DNA from: Macrosoma leucophasiata
Lineage: Eukaryota; Arthropoda; Insecta; Lepidoptera; Hedylidae
NCBI GenBank assembly: GCA_036365455.1
Contig: JAWQUS010000004.1
Coordinates: forward strand, 3,045,501 to 3,109,500
DNA length: 64,000 bases
Reading direction: 5' to 3'
Shown here one piece after another: positions 9,176-20,479 of the stretch; the stretch's first letter is position 1, and the number at the start of each line of letters is the position of its first letter. The translations under genes and the position numbers were made by a program. The notes beneath the pieces were generated by a model that saw only the letters and a program-made list of their open reading frames with translations, did not search any database and was not told where the DNA came from.

Positions 9176-10463
9176 AGGTTGGGGAAAAAAATTCTTCGCA
9201 TTTTTTAAGATAATTCAAAACATTTTATAATATAGTTTATTCAAATATAACTAAAGTATGTATGTACCATTTTGTTCGATTAACTTTTGCCATCTTGTAG
9301 GTAGGGATATGATCCCATTGCTATAAACATTTTGGGACTTCTCATCAAAATACCGCGACAAGTGGATTTGGCAGTCCTCTCGTGATGTTAACCTAACATT
9401 GCATAAAGAATTCTGAAGAGACCGAAACAGGTGGAAATCTGAAGGTGCAAGGTCAGGACTATACGGCGGATGCATTAACACCTCCCAGCCAAACTCTCTT
9501 AATTTTTGCTGAGTGGCTATAGATGTGTGAGGTCTAGCGTTATCATGATGAAACACCACACCCCTTCTGTTGATCAATTCCGGCCGCTTTCTCTCAACTT
9601 CTTGCTTTAATCTCATCAGTTGTTCGCAGTAGAGTTCAGAATCTATATAGTCGATAGTCCTGCCTGGTGGTAATAGCTCATAATGAATAATGCCCTTCCA
9701 ATCCCACCACACACACAACATCACCTTATTGCGAAAAACCGGGTTTCGCCACAGTCTGTGAAGCCTGACCGGACTTTGACCACGACCTTTTTCGCACGTT
9801 CTTGTCGTACGTGATCCACTTTTCATCACCAGTTATCAGCTTCTTCAAAAATGATTCGGTTTCATTACGTCGTAATAAAGAATCACAAATGAGTACACGG
9901 TTCATTAGGTTTCTTTCAGTGAGCTCGAGAGGTACCCAAATATCAAGCTTTTTTTTGTACCCAGCTTTTTTCAAATGCGCCAAAACTGTTTTGTGATTAA
10001 TTTTCAGTTCTTCAGCTACGTCGTAATTACTGATATGTCGATCTTGTTCCACTTTTTCAAAAATGGCATCCATTTTATCCGTAATAGGGCGACCAGAGCG
10101 AGGTGCATCTTTGACATCAAAATTTCCGTATTGAAAACGCTTAAACCAAATTTGTGCTACTCTCACAGACACTGCACTAGGTCCATAAACATCGCAAATT
10201 TTTTTCGCGGCTTGCGTTGCATTTTTACCTTTTTTGTAGTAAAATTTTAAAATGTATCAAATTTCTTCATTAGATTCACTCATCTTGACAGTACGAAAAA
10301 CAAATGAAAATCACACATTTGCCTAATTTGAATTTGGAATTATGTTCTTTAAAATTTTAACTTTTAATGATACCAAAACCAGCCAGATACAAATACTACA
10401 GCCAAAGAGATTTTATTACAAGTTCATACATACTATAATGCGAAAAGACTTTTTCCCCAACCT
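9176..10463 (-). mobile_element. Mariner transposon, nearly full length
   Basis: 1288 bp bounded by 27-bp inverted terminal repeats (9176-9202 and 10437-10463) that begin AGGTTGGGGAAAAA and end TTCGCATT, with about 4-5 mismatches. TA precedes the left end (9174-9175); a matching TA at the right end is not clear. One decayed transposase gene fills it on the minus strand. Confidence 0.95.
9251..10283 (-). pseudogene. Mariner transposase (D,D34D), two lesions
   Basis: Cut-and-paste transposase related to insect mariners. From the start at 10283 it shows the N-terminal helix-turn-helix domain (IWFKRF, APRSGRP), a first catalytic D in TGDEKW, a second in HHDNARPH and a third in YSPDLAPSDFHLF. Thirty-four residues lie between the second and third, the mariner D34D spacing. 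The C-terminus ends TRWQKLIEQNGTYIL. Total length is about 343 codons, normal for the family. Two lesions inactivate it: a TGA at codon 9 (10259-10257) and a one-base insertion in the A-run at about 9734-9738. All three catalytic residues survive, so it died recently. An internal Met downstream of the stop cannot rescue it because of the frameshift. Confidence 0.93.
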
Positions 10464-11479
10464 ATTATAATTTATTAACTTCTACCAGAGCCGCAACTAA
10501 CCTAATTTATAATAATTCATAACATCTTAACCGACTTTTAAAAATATATGTCTTAATAGGTCGTATCACAAATTAACCCTAAGCAGGTGTCAAACGCGTG
10601 ACAGTATGAGTTGTTATGGTGTATTATGGTTGCTGAACACAAATTGGCCCGCGTCATGGTCGTTTGAACACCGTCAGCAGTTGACGGGTTAGTTATATCG
10701 ACGGGTTGTGAAATACGGTATTATTTATTTGTGTAGTTTCATCACGAATTTGGTCACGTGACATTTAGTATTTAATATTAATTGTTATTTATACTCGGTA
10801 CGTAATAATATGTATATGTTTACTATATTTTAACACTATCGGTTTATATACGTAATATAAGTATATTATGTAAAAATATTCATTGTAAACATTTATTTGT
10901 ATGTATGGTATAATAAAAATTGATGTATAATTATATTAACTATATTAACTATATTTTTTTTTCTGATAAAATATGTAAGTATATATTGTTAACCATTATT
11001 AATTTACATTTGTTTGATCTGCTTGACATCCGTGAAACACCAGGGTCCCAGATGAAAATCAGCGTCAAGTCGATTGATGTTATCGACTTGACATGAAGCT
11101 GATCTGGGCTCCCATTTGGACCAGCCGTGACACTTAATCTCTTTTTTTTTTTTAATTCTTATTGTTTTTGCTTTTTGTTTAATTGTACCTGTGTACCTAA
11201 TTGTCTGGCAATTTGCATCGTCATGTCTCTGTGCTGTCCAAACAAATGTTTTCTTTTCTTTTCTTCTTCTTTCTTTTTTTTATTATGGTAAGAAAGATAT
11301 AAATGTCAGATAATATTGTAAAAAAATTTTGTACGTCGTTTCGCGGCAAAATGTATAGATAGGGTCACCACATCTATCCCTTTTAGCATCATTGTAACCT
11401 ACATTTTGAACAACTAAATTATTCTTATTCTTGTTCTTATGATCAGGGGGTGGGATAAAAAGTGCACTTTATATTGATT
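10464..11479. other. AT-rich non-coding stretch
   Basis: 10560-10700 is moderately GC-rich and unique-looking. 11030-11130 contains two related copies of a GTCAAGTCGA-type block in opposite orientations, and 11140-11290 is pyrimidine-rich, resembling LINE 3' UTR debris. No gene seen. Confidence 0.4.
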
Positions 11480-11720
11480 TTATAAGGATCATCATCTTCA
11501 TCATCATGTCAGGCAAAAAATATCCACGGATGGTCCAAAGGCTCCTCATCATAAGAGATATTTTATGCCATAATCGCCACGCTTGGCATACAGGTTGGCG
11601 ATCGCAGTGATGGTAGTTTTATCGCAGGACGCTAATGCCCATCTTGCGTTATTGCACTTACTACCGCTCCATTGGAATGGTTTAACAGCCATTGTTCAGT
11701 TGACCGAACTATGCCATTGC
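11480..11720 (-). repeat. LINE-tail-like repeat, left arm of an inverted pair
   Basis: Shares the CGCCACGCTTGGCAT…GGCGATCGCAGTGAT block (reverse strand) with 11775-12000 and with 54080-54145. ATCATCATC at its outer end is the simple-repeat tail typical of non-LTR elements. Confidence 0.6.
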
Positions 11721-11774
11721 TGAGTGGAAGAATTCTTTTATAGTTAAAAAAAAAACTTCCACTAGTGGACGGTG

Positions 11775-12000
11775 AGGTCGACCATCGCGGTCGCGATCAA
11801 ATCATTCCAATGTGGCAGTAGGGAGTGCAATAAAGCAAGATGGGTAGCAGCAATCTGCGATATAGGTAACTACCACTGCGATCGCCAATTCGCATGCCAA
11901 GCTTGGCGATTATGGCATATCCCTTATGGGGAGGCTTTGGCTGGACTAGAGCCTCCCCATAAGGGGGTATGCCAGTGTTCAATTCAATGACGATGATAAA
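11775..12000 (+). repeat. LINE-tail-like repeat, right arm of an inverted pair
   Basis: Carries ACTGCGATCGCCAATTCGCA and CTTGGCGATTATGGCATA, then a GGGAGGCT…AGCCTCCCC hairpin and a GATGATAA end. Confidence 0.6.
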
Positions 12001-12309
12001 TACTTAACGTTTAATAATTTTGATACTGCTCAAACTTTTATTGGGATACTTTGATTTGCGATTTAAAGAGAGAAAGAAAGATACAATTTATTTTTTGACA
12101 CACATAATACATCACTAAGTACATAAATAAATAATAATAATAAAAACAGAGAAGACAACTTAACACAACGGTATGATGCATGTGTCAGACCAAAAAAATT
12201 GTACCCATCTCAGCTTGTTGCTGTAGTTGGCACTACAGCGCTGCTGTTCTGATGGGACCGTAAGTGACATTTGGCGTGAAGATATATAGGCTGTTAAGTA
12301 TAAGCCTAT

Positions 12310-12545
12310 CAACAGTCTATTTTATGTTTTAAAGTGACAGACAAGCAGACGGGCCACCCGATGGAAAGTGGTCACCGTCGGCTATGAACATTTGCAACAC
12401 CAGAGGAGTTGTCAACGCGCTGCCAGCCCTGAAGGACTCTTTTGACGCCATTTTTGAAGAACTTCTAATTGTAGAACCGAGGGAACACCTGATAAGTATT
12501 TTATGTGTGGATAAGTTCGTTCCACAATTTACACGTTCTGAAAAT
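12310..12545 (-). pseudogene. LINE C-terminal fragment, decayed
   Basis: Same repeat as 28570-28945 and 57836-58275 (shared GTTGTCAACGCGCTGCCAGC and TTTGACGCCATTTTTGAAGA). In those copies the minus strand encodes a recognisable LINE ORF C-terminus; here little frame survives. Confidence 0.6.
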
Positions 12546-13862
12546 CTCGAGCAAAATCTCTCTATTAGTCGGGCATTTATTAAGAAGCAGATATTAAAGA
12601 GAGATTATTTTGAAACTGTCCAATCAAACACATCCTCCCCACTCAAAAATCACCCATCGCATTCAAAATCCGTTATCATGATTATCAATCATCGTCACAC
12701 AAATTCACGGCAACAATCGATTCCGATGTATCGATATAACGCCCATTACTCACCCCATAAATTAGTAATCGAATCAATATAATAGGCCGAGACTAATTCT
12801 TGAACGCACCATTCGGAACGGTATTGTTTCGAGGAATAACTGGATGTGGCAAGTGTTTAATGAGTTTGATCGAAATTAGTATTTTGGCTAAAATGTATAA
12901 TTTCACTGAATACCTATTGCGTATTTTAAAGTTATGGAGGTATTGTAGGTATAAGTGGAATGACTGGTTGTGCCAAGTAATATAATGGTTTGCTCGAAAT
13001 AAGCGTACTTATTTATTTTTTCTTAAGTGTATCAAATACAAGGTGAAAACCAGCGTCTAGCATCGGCCGTTAGACACACAGCCGTAAGACACTACGAGGT
13101 ATTTTATGCTTTGGTTTTTATGTTAGGTATGCGAAAACTGTTTCATTTTGTTGACTATTTTACTTTCCATTTGTAGAAAGTTATATATTTTATCTTTTTG
13201 GGTTTACTTTTATTTAATGGGATCTAAGTAATTCGGTGTTCATGCCTATGCACTATGTATTAATCCCAATTCTATTTTATGTCGAAATTTGATGTGAACT
13301 AACATTAGATCAATTTCAATATTTTCTGCAAATGCCTTTTCTATTTGTAAATATAGATAGATAGCAAAAATTTCATCCTGTTTTGAGCTTTGTAATATGA
13401 AAATTCAGTCTTTTTAATTTTAAATTACCATTTTTTGTTCCATTATTATGAATACCTCACATTCAACGGTTAAACTTGATTAAATTCGATCACTTCCAGT
13501 TAAACTTATCAAATGTACGCCCAATTTAAAGCACAGCAACACATGCTTCAAATTAAACTTTAATCACCCACCATAAGGTTCATTTTCCTCTAAAATGCAG
13601 ATGCAAATGACAAGCCATCGAGTTAAATTTTTGATGTTTTCATATTATTCACGCAAATCGATTTGTTACGATTCTCAACTTTATATCGGTTTAATTGTTG
13701 GATATTATATCGGCGGAACTGTGAAAATATGTTTCACATAAAAAAATATAGATTTTGTAGGTCCGGTTTGAGTTTGGCAAATGCGAAAGTTTGAATGTTT
13801 GTGTGTTAGTTACTCGATTTCGACGTAATACGGCGTGATACGGCAGGTGAACTACGGTGTAC
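12546..13862. other. AT-rich non-coding stretch
   Basis: Short ORFs occur but have no recognisable content. I see no repeat family and no splice-bounded exon; part of the presumed ss intron. Confidence 0.4.
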
Positions 13863-14130
13863 TTGAAGGTGGCAGACAAGTATAAAGTTCACATTGATGT
13901 TAAATGATGACTGCACCCTATAGACACTTACACAAAGTCTAGAGGTCAAAATGCAAATGCGTTGCCACCCCTGAGACCTAAGTTAACAACTATGACAGTT
14001 AACACGGGGCCATACGTTAGCATGTAACTGGCACACCATAATGTTGAACACTTCCATTAGGCGGCAGATGGATTAAGTGATGCGGTGGTGCCTACGCGCT
14101 CGAAGCACTATACTTGAAACTCTAACATCA
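13863..14130 (-). repeat. SINE-B, diverged
   Basis: Recognisable ACATTGATGTTAAATGATGAC, AAATGCAAATGCGTTGCC and GCGGTGGTGCCTACGC blocks. Confidence 0.8.
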
Positions 14131-14544
14131 GTAACAATGCGGTAGCTTTTTTTCAATCTTCCATGATTCTGAGCAGATTGAAGTGTAATTTGTCTGACAG
14201 AAAATATTGCAGTTGATTATTTCCTACTACCATTACCCATTGTTCGAAAAAATGTTACATTTACTGAAAGACATAATTAATTGAAAATATTTTTTCTTAC
14301 ATTAAGCTCCTTGGAGCATTTATGAATTTATGAGCATTTATGGTATGAACTATCATAGAAACAGTCAATTAAAATGGTAAAATAAAAATAATAAATTGGT
14401 CATAAATTCTTCAATTTCCCTGTTTGAACACAAATGAAATAAAGATAAAGGAAAAAATTGTTGGTCATTATAAAGTCAACCACTTAGCTATGTTCCAAGA
14501 GCAGTAACCTACTACTGAGTAGAAATTCGCTACAGAACACTCAG

Positions 14545-14935
14545 GGTAAAAATTCATAGACCGCACTACGGCTTTACGTGGAGCAAAGTACGCTTCCAAC
14601 TGTCAAAACTCATACTGCACTGACAGTTCTAAGCATACTTTGCTCAAAGTAAAGTCGTAGTGCAGTCTGAGAACCTCACACTCATGGTGATATTCATAGA
14701 CAAAGTACGCTTCCAAATGTCAGAACTCATACTGCACTGACAGTTGTAAGCGTACTTTGCTCAAAGTAAAGTCGTAGTGCAGTCTGTGAATCTCACACTC
14801 ACGGCGAGATTCACAGACCGCACTACGACTTTACTTTCGAGCAAAGTACGCTTCGAACTGTCAAATCCCATACTGTACTGACAGTTCTAAGCATACTTTG
14901 CTCAAAGTAAAGTCGTAGTGCGGTCTGTGAATCTC
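14545..14935. mobile_element. Three tandem foldback (palindromic) units
   Basis: Units at about 14552-14673, 14693-14794 and 14806-14932. Each reads from an arm carrying CAGACCGCACTACGACTTTA and GCAAAGTACGCTT into a short centre (CATACTGCACTGACAG) and back through the reverse complement, giving stems of roughly 50 bp. The middle unit has a shortened left arm. A single diverged copy is at 59325-59413. There is no coding capacity; the class is MITE or foldback. Confidence 0.8.
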
Positions 14936-15159
14936 GCCCTCAGAGTGGCTCTGTGTATAATATAACTTAAATGTAATACCCACCTACTCACAGTTATTCA
15001 AAACAATGAAAAAGAAATGATAAAATACCTTTAAATTATTATTTTTTTGTTAATTACATTGGGAGGAATAAAGAAAATCTTACCTAATTAGGTAGGAAAT
15101 TTGGCCATGATATTGATAATATAATTTACATGAATTAAAATGTATATGGTTGCAGAAGC

Positions 15160-15372
15160 CTAGGAATACCAAGACTGACCTGCCTTGACCAAAAAGGTCA
15201 ATTACCTACTGTCTAAAGACGGGGTTAAGAGTTTTAGAAGTTGGCGTGCATGTATGAAGAGAATGATGAATGCAGAAGAACTAGAAGTAAGGGATGTGTG
15301 TAAGGACCGGCAATAACCGGCATATTAGGCCCATTACACTCTCTGACTATCCCGCAAGAGATTTAGCGTGAA
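15160..15372 (+). pseudogene. LINE C-terminal fragment (GRPRLT… family), decayed
   Basis: Aligns with the better copy at 32475-32727: GGCGTGCATGTATGAAGAGA, AATGATGAATGCAGAAGAA, then CACTCTCTGACTATCCCG at the 3' end. Stops and frameshifts present. Confidence 0.7.
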
Positions 15373-15375
15373 TTC

Positions 15376-16480
15376 AAAAAATACAAATACTATTTTATAT
15401 CCATAATTTATGCGATTTTTTCATAAAACCGATTTACCTAGGTACTTGCTGCTTGCTATCAGTTGATAAGTAATTGAGAGATTTTTTTTTTAAAACTTCA
15501 TTATATTATTATACTGACGAATGTTTTAAAAAAAATAAGGTAGGGTTTGTACGAGTGATATATGGGGGTTTACGTACGTATGATGGGGTTCTAAGTTCAC
15601 ATGACCAGAAACATATGGTGGCCAGATGTGTAGCGACGGTGATCATTGCGATTAGGGTCATTTACATTTTTTTTAATTCTTGATTAAAAAGTAATAAGAA
15701 TGAACGTAGGTACGCTAGCATATATTTTAACGATCCCAGTAGATACCTGCTTACACTGTTATAATTAATTTTGCGATTCGTGTTATGGAAATGAACGAAA
15801 AATTTATAAAAATAATATTTTTAAAATTTTATTAACAACGATATCGAAAATGTAAAGTGCATGTTGTTATTTTTAAAACAGCTTTGTACGTTTTTTCTAA
15901 CGATGTACCTGTAGTAGCTGTAGGTACAGCCAAATCTACGGAATCACCAACTCCTTTCATATAATTATATGTATTTTAGGTAATATTTTTATTATTTAAT
16001 TATATTTATTGTGGCTATGCATTCAATGAACTTTTTAAAACTCTAATAAATAATTCACACAGGAGTGGAGGATAATAACCAAATAACGTATTTTTAATAA
16101 TTGTTATATAATTTTAATAAACATACATAGGGTTGTTTCAAATTTACATCGAATAATTCTATTCTACTAGCTAGGTATAAATATAACTGTATATTATTAT
16201 TTTAATTGGCAAGCACTTTTCATTATTCAAGAGTGGAAATTAACCTATTCATTATTGAAACATGTAGGTACATCATATTACACATTCGTGCAATATCATT
16301 AAAAATGCTTATAAATTTTATTTGGTAAATTATATCACTATTTCAATTAATTTATTCTTCGGCGGCTTAAAATGCTTAATGTTTGTTAACTATCTATAAT
16401 TTAAGTAGGTACAACTTTACGCATACCCAGTATAAAAATGTACATTAGAATTTAATAATGATTTAATAATATACTTACCT
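15376..16480. other. Very AT-rich stretch without recognised features
   Basis: A 69-codon ORF at 15474-15683 has no recognisable motif and begins in an A/T-run. Nothing else seen. Confidence 0.4.
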
Positions 16481-16481
16481 T

Positions 16482-16964
16482 AAAGTGTATGAGAAAGTCT
16501 TAGAAAGAAGAATGAAAGAGAAATCCGACGGGTTGTTGTGGGATGCACAGGGTGGTTTCAGAACTGGAAGAGGATGTATGGATCAAGTTTTCTCCCTCCG
16601 CAACATCGTAGAGAAGCATCTGGCTGTGAGCCAGAAGGTTTTCTGCGGTTTTGTGGATTTGGAGAAGGCGTTTGATAGGGTATTACGAAAGGAGCTGTGG
16701 GACATTTTGCCAGAGTATGGTATTGATGGCAGTCTGCTCCGTGCAATACAGTCCACGCATGTGGGCTGTCAAGCATGTGTGCGGGTAGATGGTAACATGT
16801 CACTCTGGTTTGATGTTAACATCGGTGTCAGACAGGGTTGCGTGCTTTCGTCTAGGCTGTTTATTATATATCTGGACAAATGCCTCCAGAGGGTGAAGTT
16901 GATGGATGTGGGAGTGCGTATGGGTGACTTAGTGGTGAACTGTCTGCTTTACACAGATGATTGA
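16482..16964 (+). pseudogene. Non-LTR retrotransposon reverse transcriptase fragment
   Basis: 160 codons, open but truncated at both ends. It starts inside the RT domain (VYEKVLERRMKEKSDG), then shows GGFRTGRGCMDQVFSLR, palm motif A (FVDLEKAFDRV, catalytic D), motif B (GVRQGCVLSS) and motif C, where the expected YADD reads YTDD followed at once by a stop. The order and spacing are those of LINE reverse transcriptases of the kind abundant in moths. The break just after motif C is a junction with a piece in the opposite orientation (GTCCACTGTTGGACG, a LINE-tail signature), so thumb and C-terminus are missing. Not functional. Confidence 0.9.
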
Positions 16965-17145
16965 AAAAAGTCCACTGTTGGACGAAAGCTCTCCCCAAAG
17001 ATGCCGACAACAGTGTTTTGCGTCATTAGAGGAGAATATAGGTACCATAGTCGGTACGATTGGCAAGTGAATTGACGATCGCAATGGCGCCAGGCTTGCG
17101 GTCCATCCCGCGTTATAGTATTTACTCCCGCCTACTAGAATACCT
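16965..17145 (-). repeat. LINE-tail-like fragment
   Basis: AGTCCACTGTTGGACGAAAG followed by TCTCCCC is the reverse-strand 3'-terminal signature of RTE-like elements. The rest is diverged. Confidence 0.45.
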
Positions 17146-17177
17146 CGTTTAGTACAAGAAAAAGAACACTTTTTACT

Positions 17178-17455
17178 GTAGGTAGAACTCCAGTGACGGA
17201 GCTCTCGGGCGTAGGCACCACCGCATTACCTAATATACTTGCCGCTAAATGGTAGTGTTCAGCACTATCGTGTTCCGATCAGGTGGTAATGTAAAGCCCT
17301 GTAATTTCCGGCACAGAGACATAACCTTAGGCCTCTGGAGTGGTAACGCATCTGCATTATGACCTTAGTCTTAGTACCCTAGGTCTATAGGCTGCAGTCA
17401 TAATTTTACATCAATGTGCACCGCATGCTTGTTTGCCACACACACAAAAAAGAAA
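17178..17455 (+). mobile_element. SINE-B, near full length
   Basis: Head ACTGTAGGTAGAACTCCAGTG to GCATGCTTGTTTGCCACAC and an A-run. Confidence 0.85.
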
Positions 17456-17467
17456 CAGACATACAGG

Positions 17468-17662
17468 ATGCGCTCACCCAAGCCCTGAAACTTAAGTGTC
17501 GATGGGCCGGTCATATATAAAGGCCCCATAGGGAAACGAAGGGTTAGTCGCCCATACAAGAGATGGTCGGATGATATAGCTGGGGTGGCAGTGAAGAAAT
17601 GGCTCCAATAAGCACCGAATCGTGACAGGTGGCCATCGAGGAGGCCTACACCTAAATCTAAT
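17468..17662 (+). pseudogene. LINE C-terminal fragment
   Basis: Translates in pieces to DALTQALKLKCRWAGHI and RPYKRWSDDIAGVAVKKWLQ then, after a stop, APNRDRW. KLKWRWAGH and GRPxxRWSDD are hallmarks of the C-terminal region of moth LINE endonuclease/reverse transcriptases. The frame is broken. Confidence 0.75.
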
Positions 17663-17663
17663 C

Positions 17664-17929
17664 TTTTTTTTATGTAAAGGTAGTGGCAAACAAGCAGTGC
17701 AGTTCACATTGTTGTTAAATTATGACTGCAGCCTATAGACACCCACACAAAGACCAAGGTCAAAATGCAGATGCGTTACCACTCCTGAGGCCTAAGGTGT
17801 TATGCCCCTGTGCCGGAAATTACAGGCCCGTACATTACCACCTGGCCGAAACACGATAGTGCTGAACACTAACACTTAGCGGCAAGTATATTAGGTAATG
17901 CGGTGGTGCCTACGCCCGCGAGCTACTAC
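17664..17929 (-). mobile_element. SINE-B, 5'-truncated at the head
   Basis: Poly(T) at 17664-17671 on plus, high-identity body, but stops at CGCGAGCT before the head inverted repeat is complete. Confidence 0.85.
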
Positions 17930-18890
17930 TTGTTTTAAATTAATATTGCAACGGATATGAATCGCAACTCTTTCTGGTTCATTCCGTACGCATTTTGCTA
18001 TAATATGGTAGGCATCTTCAATAACGTTACATTCTGTACAATTAGGGGTTCTAGTTTTGCCCATCAGTGCCGCTTTGCAAACTATTCATAGGTTACTCTG
18101 TAGCACCTCGCCTAATCGAAGGAACCTCCCTTTTCGTCGGAAGAACATTTCCATCCGTTCCTCCACAACTCCTTTAATAACATGTTGCTAAATGTGATTC
18201 ATCTCTTCCACATTCCGTTTTTGCTCTAGATTTCATATTTTCTTTAAAATCTTGATTAAGTTATAGGAACTACTAAAATATGGGTGTCTTAAAGTAAGTG
18301 CAATTTTTTTGTCCTAATCTCATCATTGTGTTTATTTGTTTGCATTACATAATTTTTTGCAAGATTATTGTTTAACTTAGGGTAAACATTTCAAAATTCA
18401 AGCATATCTACGACTCCCAACTCAAGTCTTATTAGTTTTGCTGATACAAAGGTCAACACCTGTAATATACAGTTCCATTGTTAATAAATACATGTATATT
18501 ATACCAAGTAAATAGTTTACTATATATACTTAAATAATTTAAATATGTATCAGTAGAATGTCCATTTCGTCTTTTACAGACCTTTATCTAAGTAGTCTCT
18601 TTAAAGTAATATTATTAAGTAATACTAAAATTGATTCGTGTCAAGTAGTTATAATCATGTACTCCATGTGATCAAAGTGCTTTCGAAATTTAGTTTTATA
18701 AGTTTAATTTAGTTTTATAAGTTTATTACCTGTTTAATACTGTGAAACACCGCAGCTGAGAGGGGATTCTTCTAACCCAAGTTACTACAACTTAAAAGAA
18801 GAGTTCCCACACCCAATTATATGAACACTTGTTTTTATTAAAAAATTAAAAAAAAAATAAATAAATTAAAAAAAAAAAAATTGCTGATAC
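17930..18890. other. AT-rich non-coding stretch beside the ss exon
   Basis: Proximal part of the presumed first intron. 18740-18800 has a GAAACACCGCAG…AGAAGAG block of unknown nature; 18840-18885 is poly(A)-rich. No repeat family assigned. Confidence 0.4.
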
Positions 18891-18937
18891 AAAGGTACCT
18901 GTAATTCGAGGAATACCAGGATATTCTGTACCGTCGG

Positions 18938-18943
18938 CTTACC
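18938..18943 (-). promoter_or_regulatory. ss: Splice donor of ss exon
   Basis: On the minus strand GGAAAAAG/GTAAGCC: last exon base 18943, intron from 18942. The match to AG/GTAAG is perfect and places the conserved protein segment exactly at the exon edge. Confidence 0.85.
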
Positions 18944-19124
18944 TTTTTCCATTCCTCCGTCGTCTCTTAGTGGCGTACACGGTGCCCAGCTGGCTGGAGT
19001 GTGGCTGCGGCGGCCGGAGCAGGGTGGAGTCCACGCCTTCAAGTGCGTAGCCACTCTGCCCTGCCCAGCCGCACAGCTGCAGCTTCGAGTCCGCTGCTAT
19101 TTTGACGGCTGACAGGACACCGTG
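18943..19124 (-). CDS. ss: Spineless (AhR orthologue), N-terminal coding exon, partial
   Basis: The frame entering the donor encodes …PHSSQLGTVYATKRRRRNGK plus the first two bases of the next codon (AG). SQLGTVYATKRRRRNGK is, from memory, the N-terminal basic segment just before the bHLH domain of Drosophila Spineless (which starts M-SQLGTVYATKRRRRNGKS). The exon ends at a consensus donor AG/GTAAG in phase 2, consistent with the Ser codon that follows NGK in the fly. Vertebrate AHR exon 1, as I recall, ends at the equivalent place. Spineless is a bHLH-PAS transcription factor that dimerises with Tango and specifies antenna, distal leg and photoreceptor fates. The open frame extends up to a TAG at 19127-19125 and contains no ATG, so the true start lies in an upstream exon or is non-AUG. 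The 5' limit given here is the maximum. bHLH and PAS exons lie left of the window. Confidence 0.85.
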
Positions 19125-19905
19125 CTAAACCTCTCAACTCCTCACACCCACTTTTGTATTTGTCATTTGCTAAATAAACTCCTGGCGTCCACTTTGAATT
19201 TCCAACGATTTAACACAGAATAACTGGATAATGGTTGGTTGGTCTCAAAACCGAGTTGCAGCAAAATTTTTGGAAAGTTTGGATGATTTTAGTGCACAGT
19301 TAGTTGATGATTCACTTTGTATTCCCGATTGAAATAAATTTTATTATCAACATTCATTATTGACATTTTCTCAATTGATTTTTAGGTCCTAACAACATTG
19401 TATTGGTTCCACACATTGTGTATTGATTAATAAGACAAGATGTAATTTGAAGATTCCGATTTTGCTTGACCCTGTTTATTGATTTATCGATTTACTGCAT
19501 CTGGTTGTTATTGTGTGGAATCTGTAGCTTTATTCTTTATGCTTACATCTAATACAATAATTTACGTTTGCAGATATTCTTCACTGTATTTTTTTTACTG
19601 AAATTACTTTATTTTATTTTTAAAATTTTTGGTATATTGCACACGGATTGGCTATTAATTTAAGGTTATTTAAAACAGAATTACGATTTTTAAATTTTGG
19701 AAGATACACTTGAGCTATCTAAGCAAGAATTCTAATTGGAAGATTTGATTTTTCAAAACGTCAATGCCAGCAACACACTCACACACTTTTTGTTTCTACT
19801 AAATCACTGATCACTGGTGTTAATTCAGTCATTACACTATTATTACACACATTGTCAGATGGTTGAACGCAATCTTATTTTTTTTTCAATTTTGTTTGTT
19901 TTTTT
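19125..19905. other. Upstream flank of the ss exon, AT-rich
   Basis: No repeats recognised. May contain 5' UTR or an upstream exon bearing the start codon; I could not identify one. Confidence 0.4.
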
Positions 19906-20070
19906 ACAAGCGCGTGCGCTGTGGGACGCGTGGCGCTGCGGCCGAACGCATGAAGTGGTTTGCCAGTTTACCCACAAAGACCCCTAACGGAGCGGGGCGT
20001 GGCCTAAACATACCCCGCCCACCACTTAAAACCCACCAATCACCACCGCCACGGCATTTTCAAAGCGCAC
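19906..20070 (-). promoter_or_regulatory. GC-rich promoter-like segment upstream of ss
   Basis: A GC-rich island in otherwise AT-rich DNA. GC-box-like motifs GGGGCGTGG (about 19994) and CCCCGCCCACC (about 20013) are present. Three GCGTG cores, the recognition core of Spineless/AhR-ARNT dimers, lie at 19912, 19928 and 19997. The location, about 0.8-1 kb 5' of the exon, fits a promoter or 5' UTR; this is inference only. Confidence 0.4.
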
Positions 20071-20479
20071 GCTGGGACGTATTGACCTTATTTTATTTTT
20101 CAAAACAATCGCTCTCGTTCGCGCTTTTTCTATACTTTTTTCACCGGTCGTTTATTTTTAAGGTATCGGTTTTTATTCTGCGATGGCTTCTGAAATGTAC
20201 TGACGTCTCTAAATATCATAGGCAATTATGTTTTTCTTTGTCTGTTTCACTGATAAGAAATTTAATTGGTTCTTGGTTTCTTTTGTCCGATTCGCGACGG
20301 TTTTTTTTACTGCACACGTACAAATTATTAATTTTATATTTAAGTAAGTGTAAAATAAAGTTCTGATTGCATTTTATGTTGTGCATCTTTATTGTTCACC
20401 GATGAACAAAACAGTTTAAAAATGTGTTATGTTTTTGTGTTATTTATTTCGGCTTATAAAATTAAAAGAAAATGCTATT

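Noticed and set aside
19863..20366. 167-codon ORF on plus next to the ss exon
   Set aside because: Phe/Leu-rich low-complexity translation of T-rich DNA with no recognisable domain; the region fits a promoter/5' flank better.
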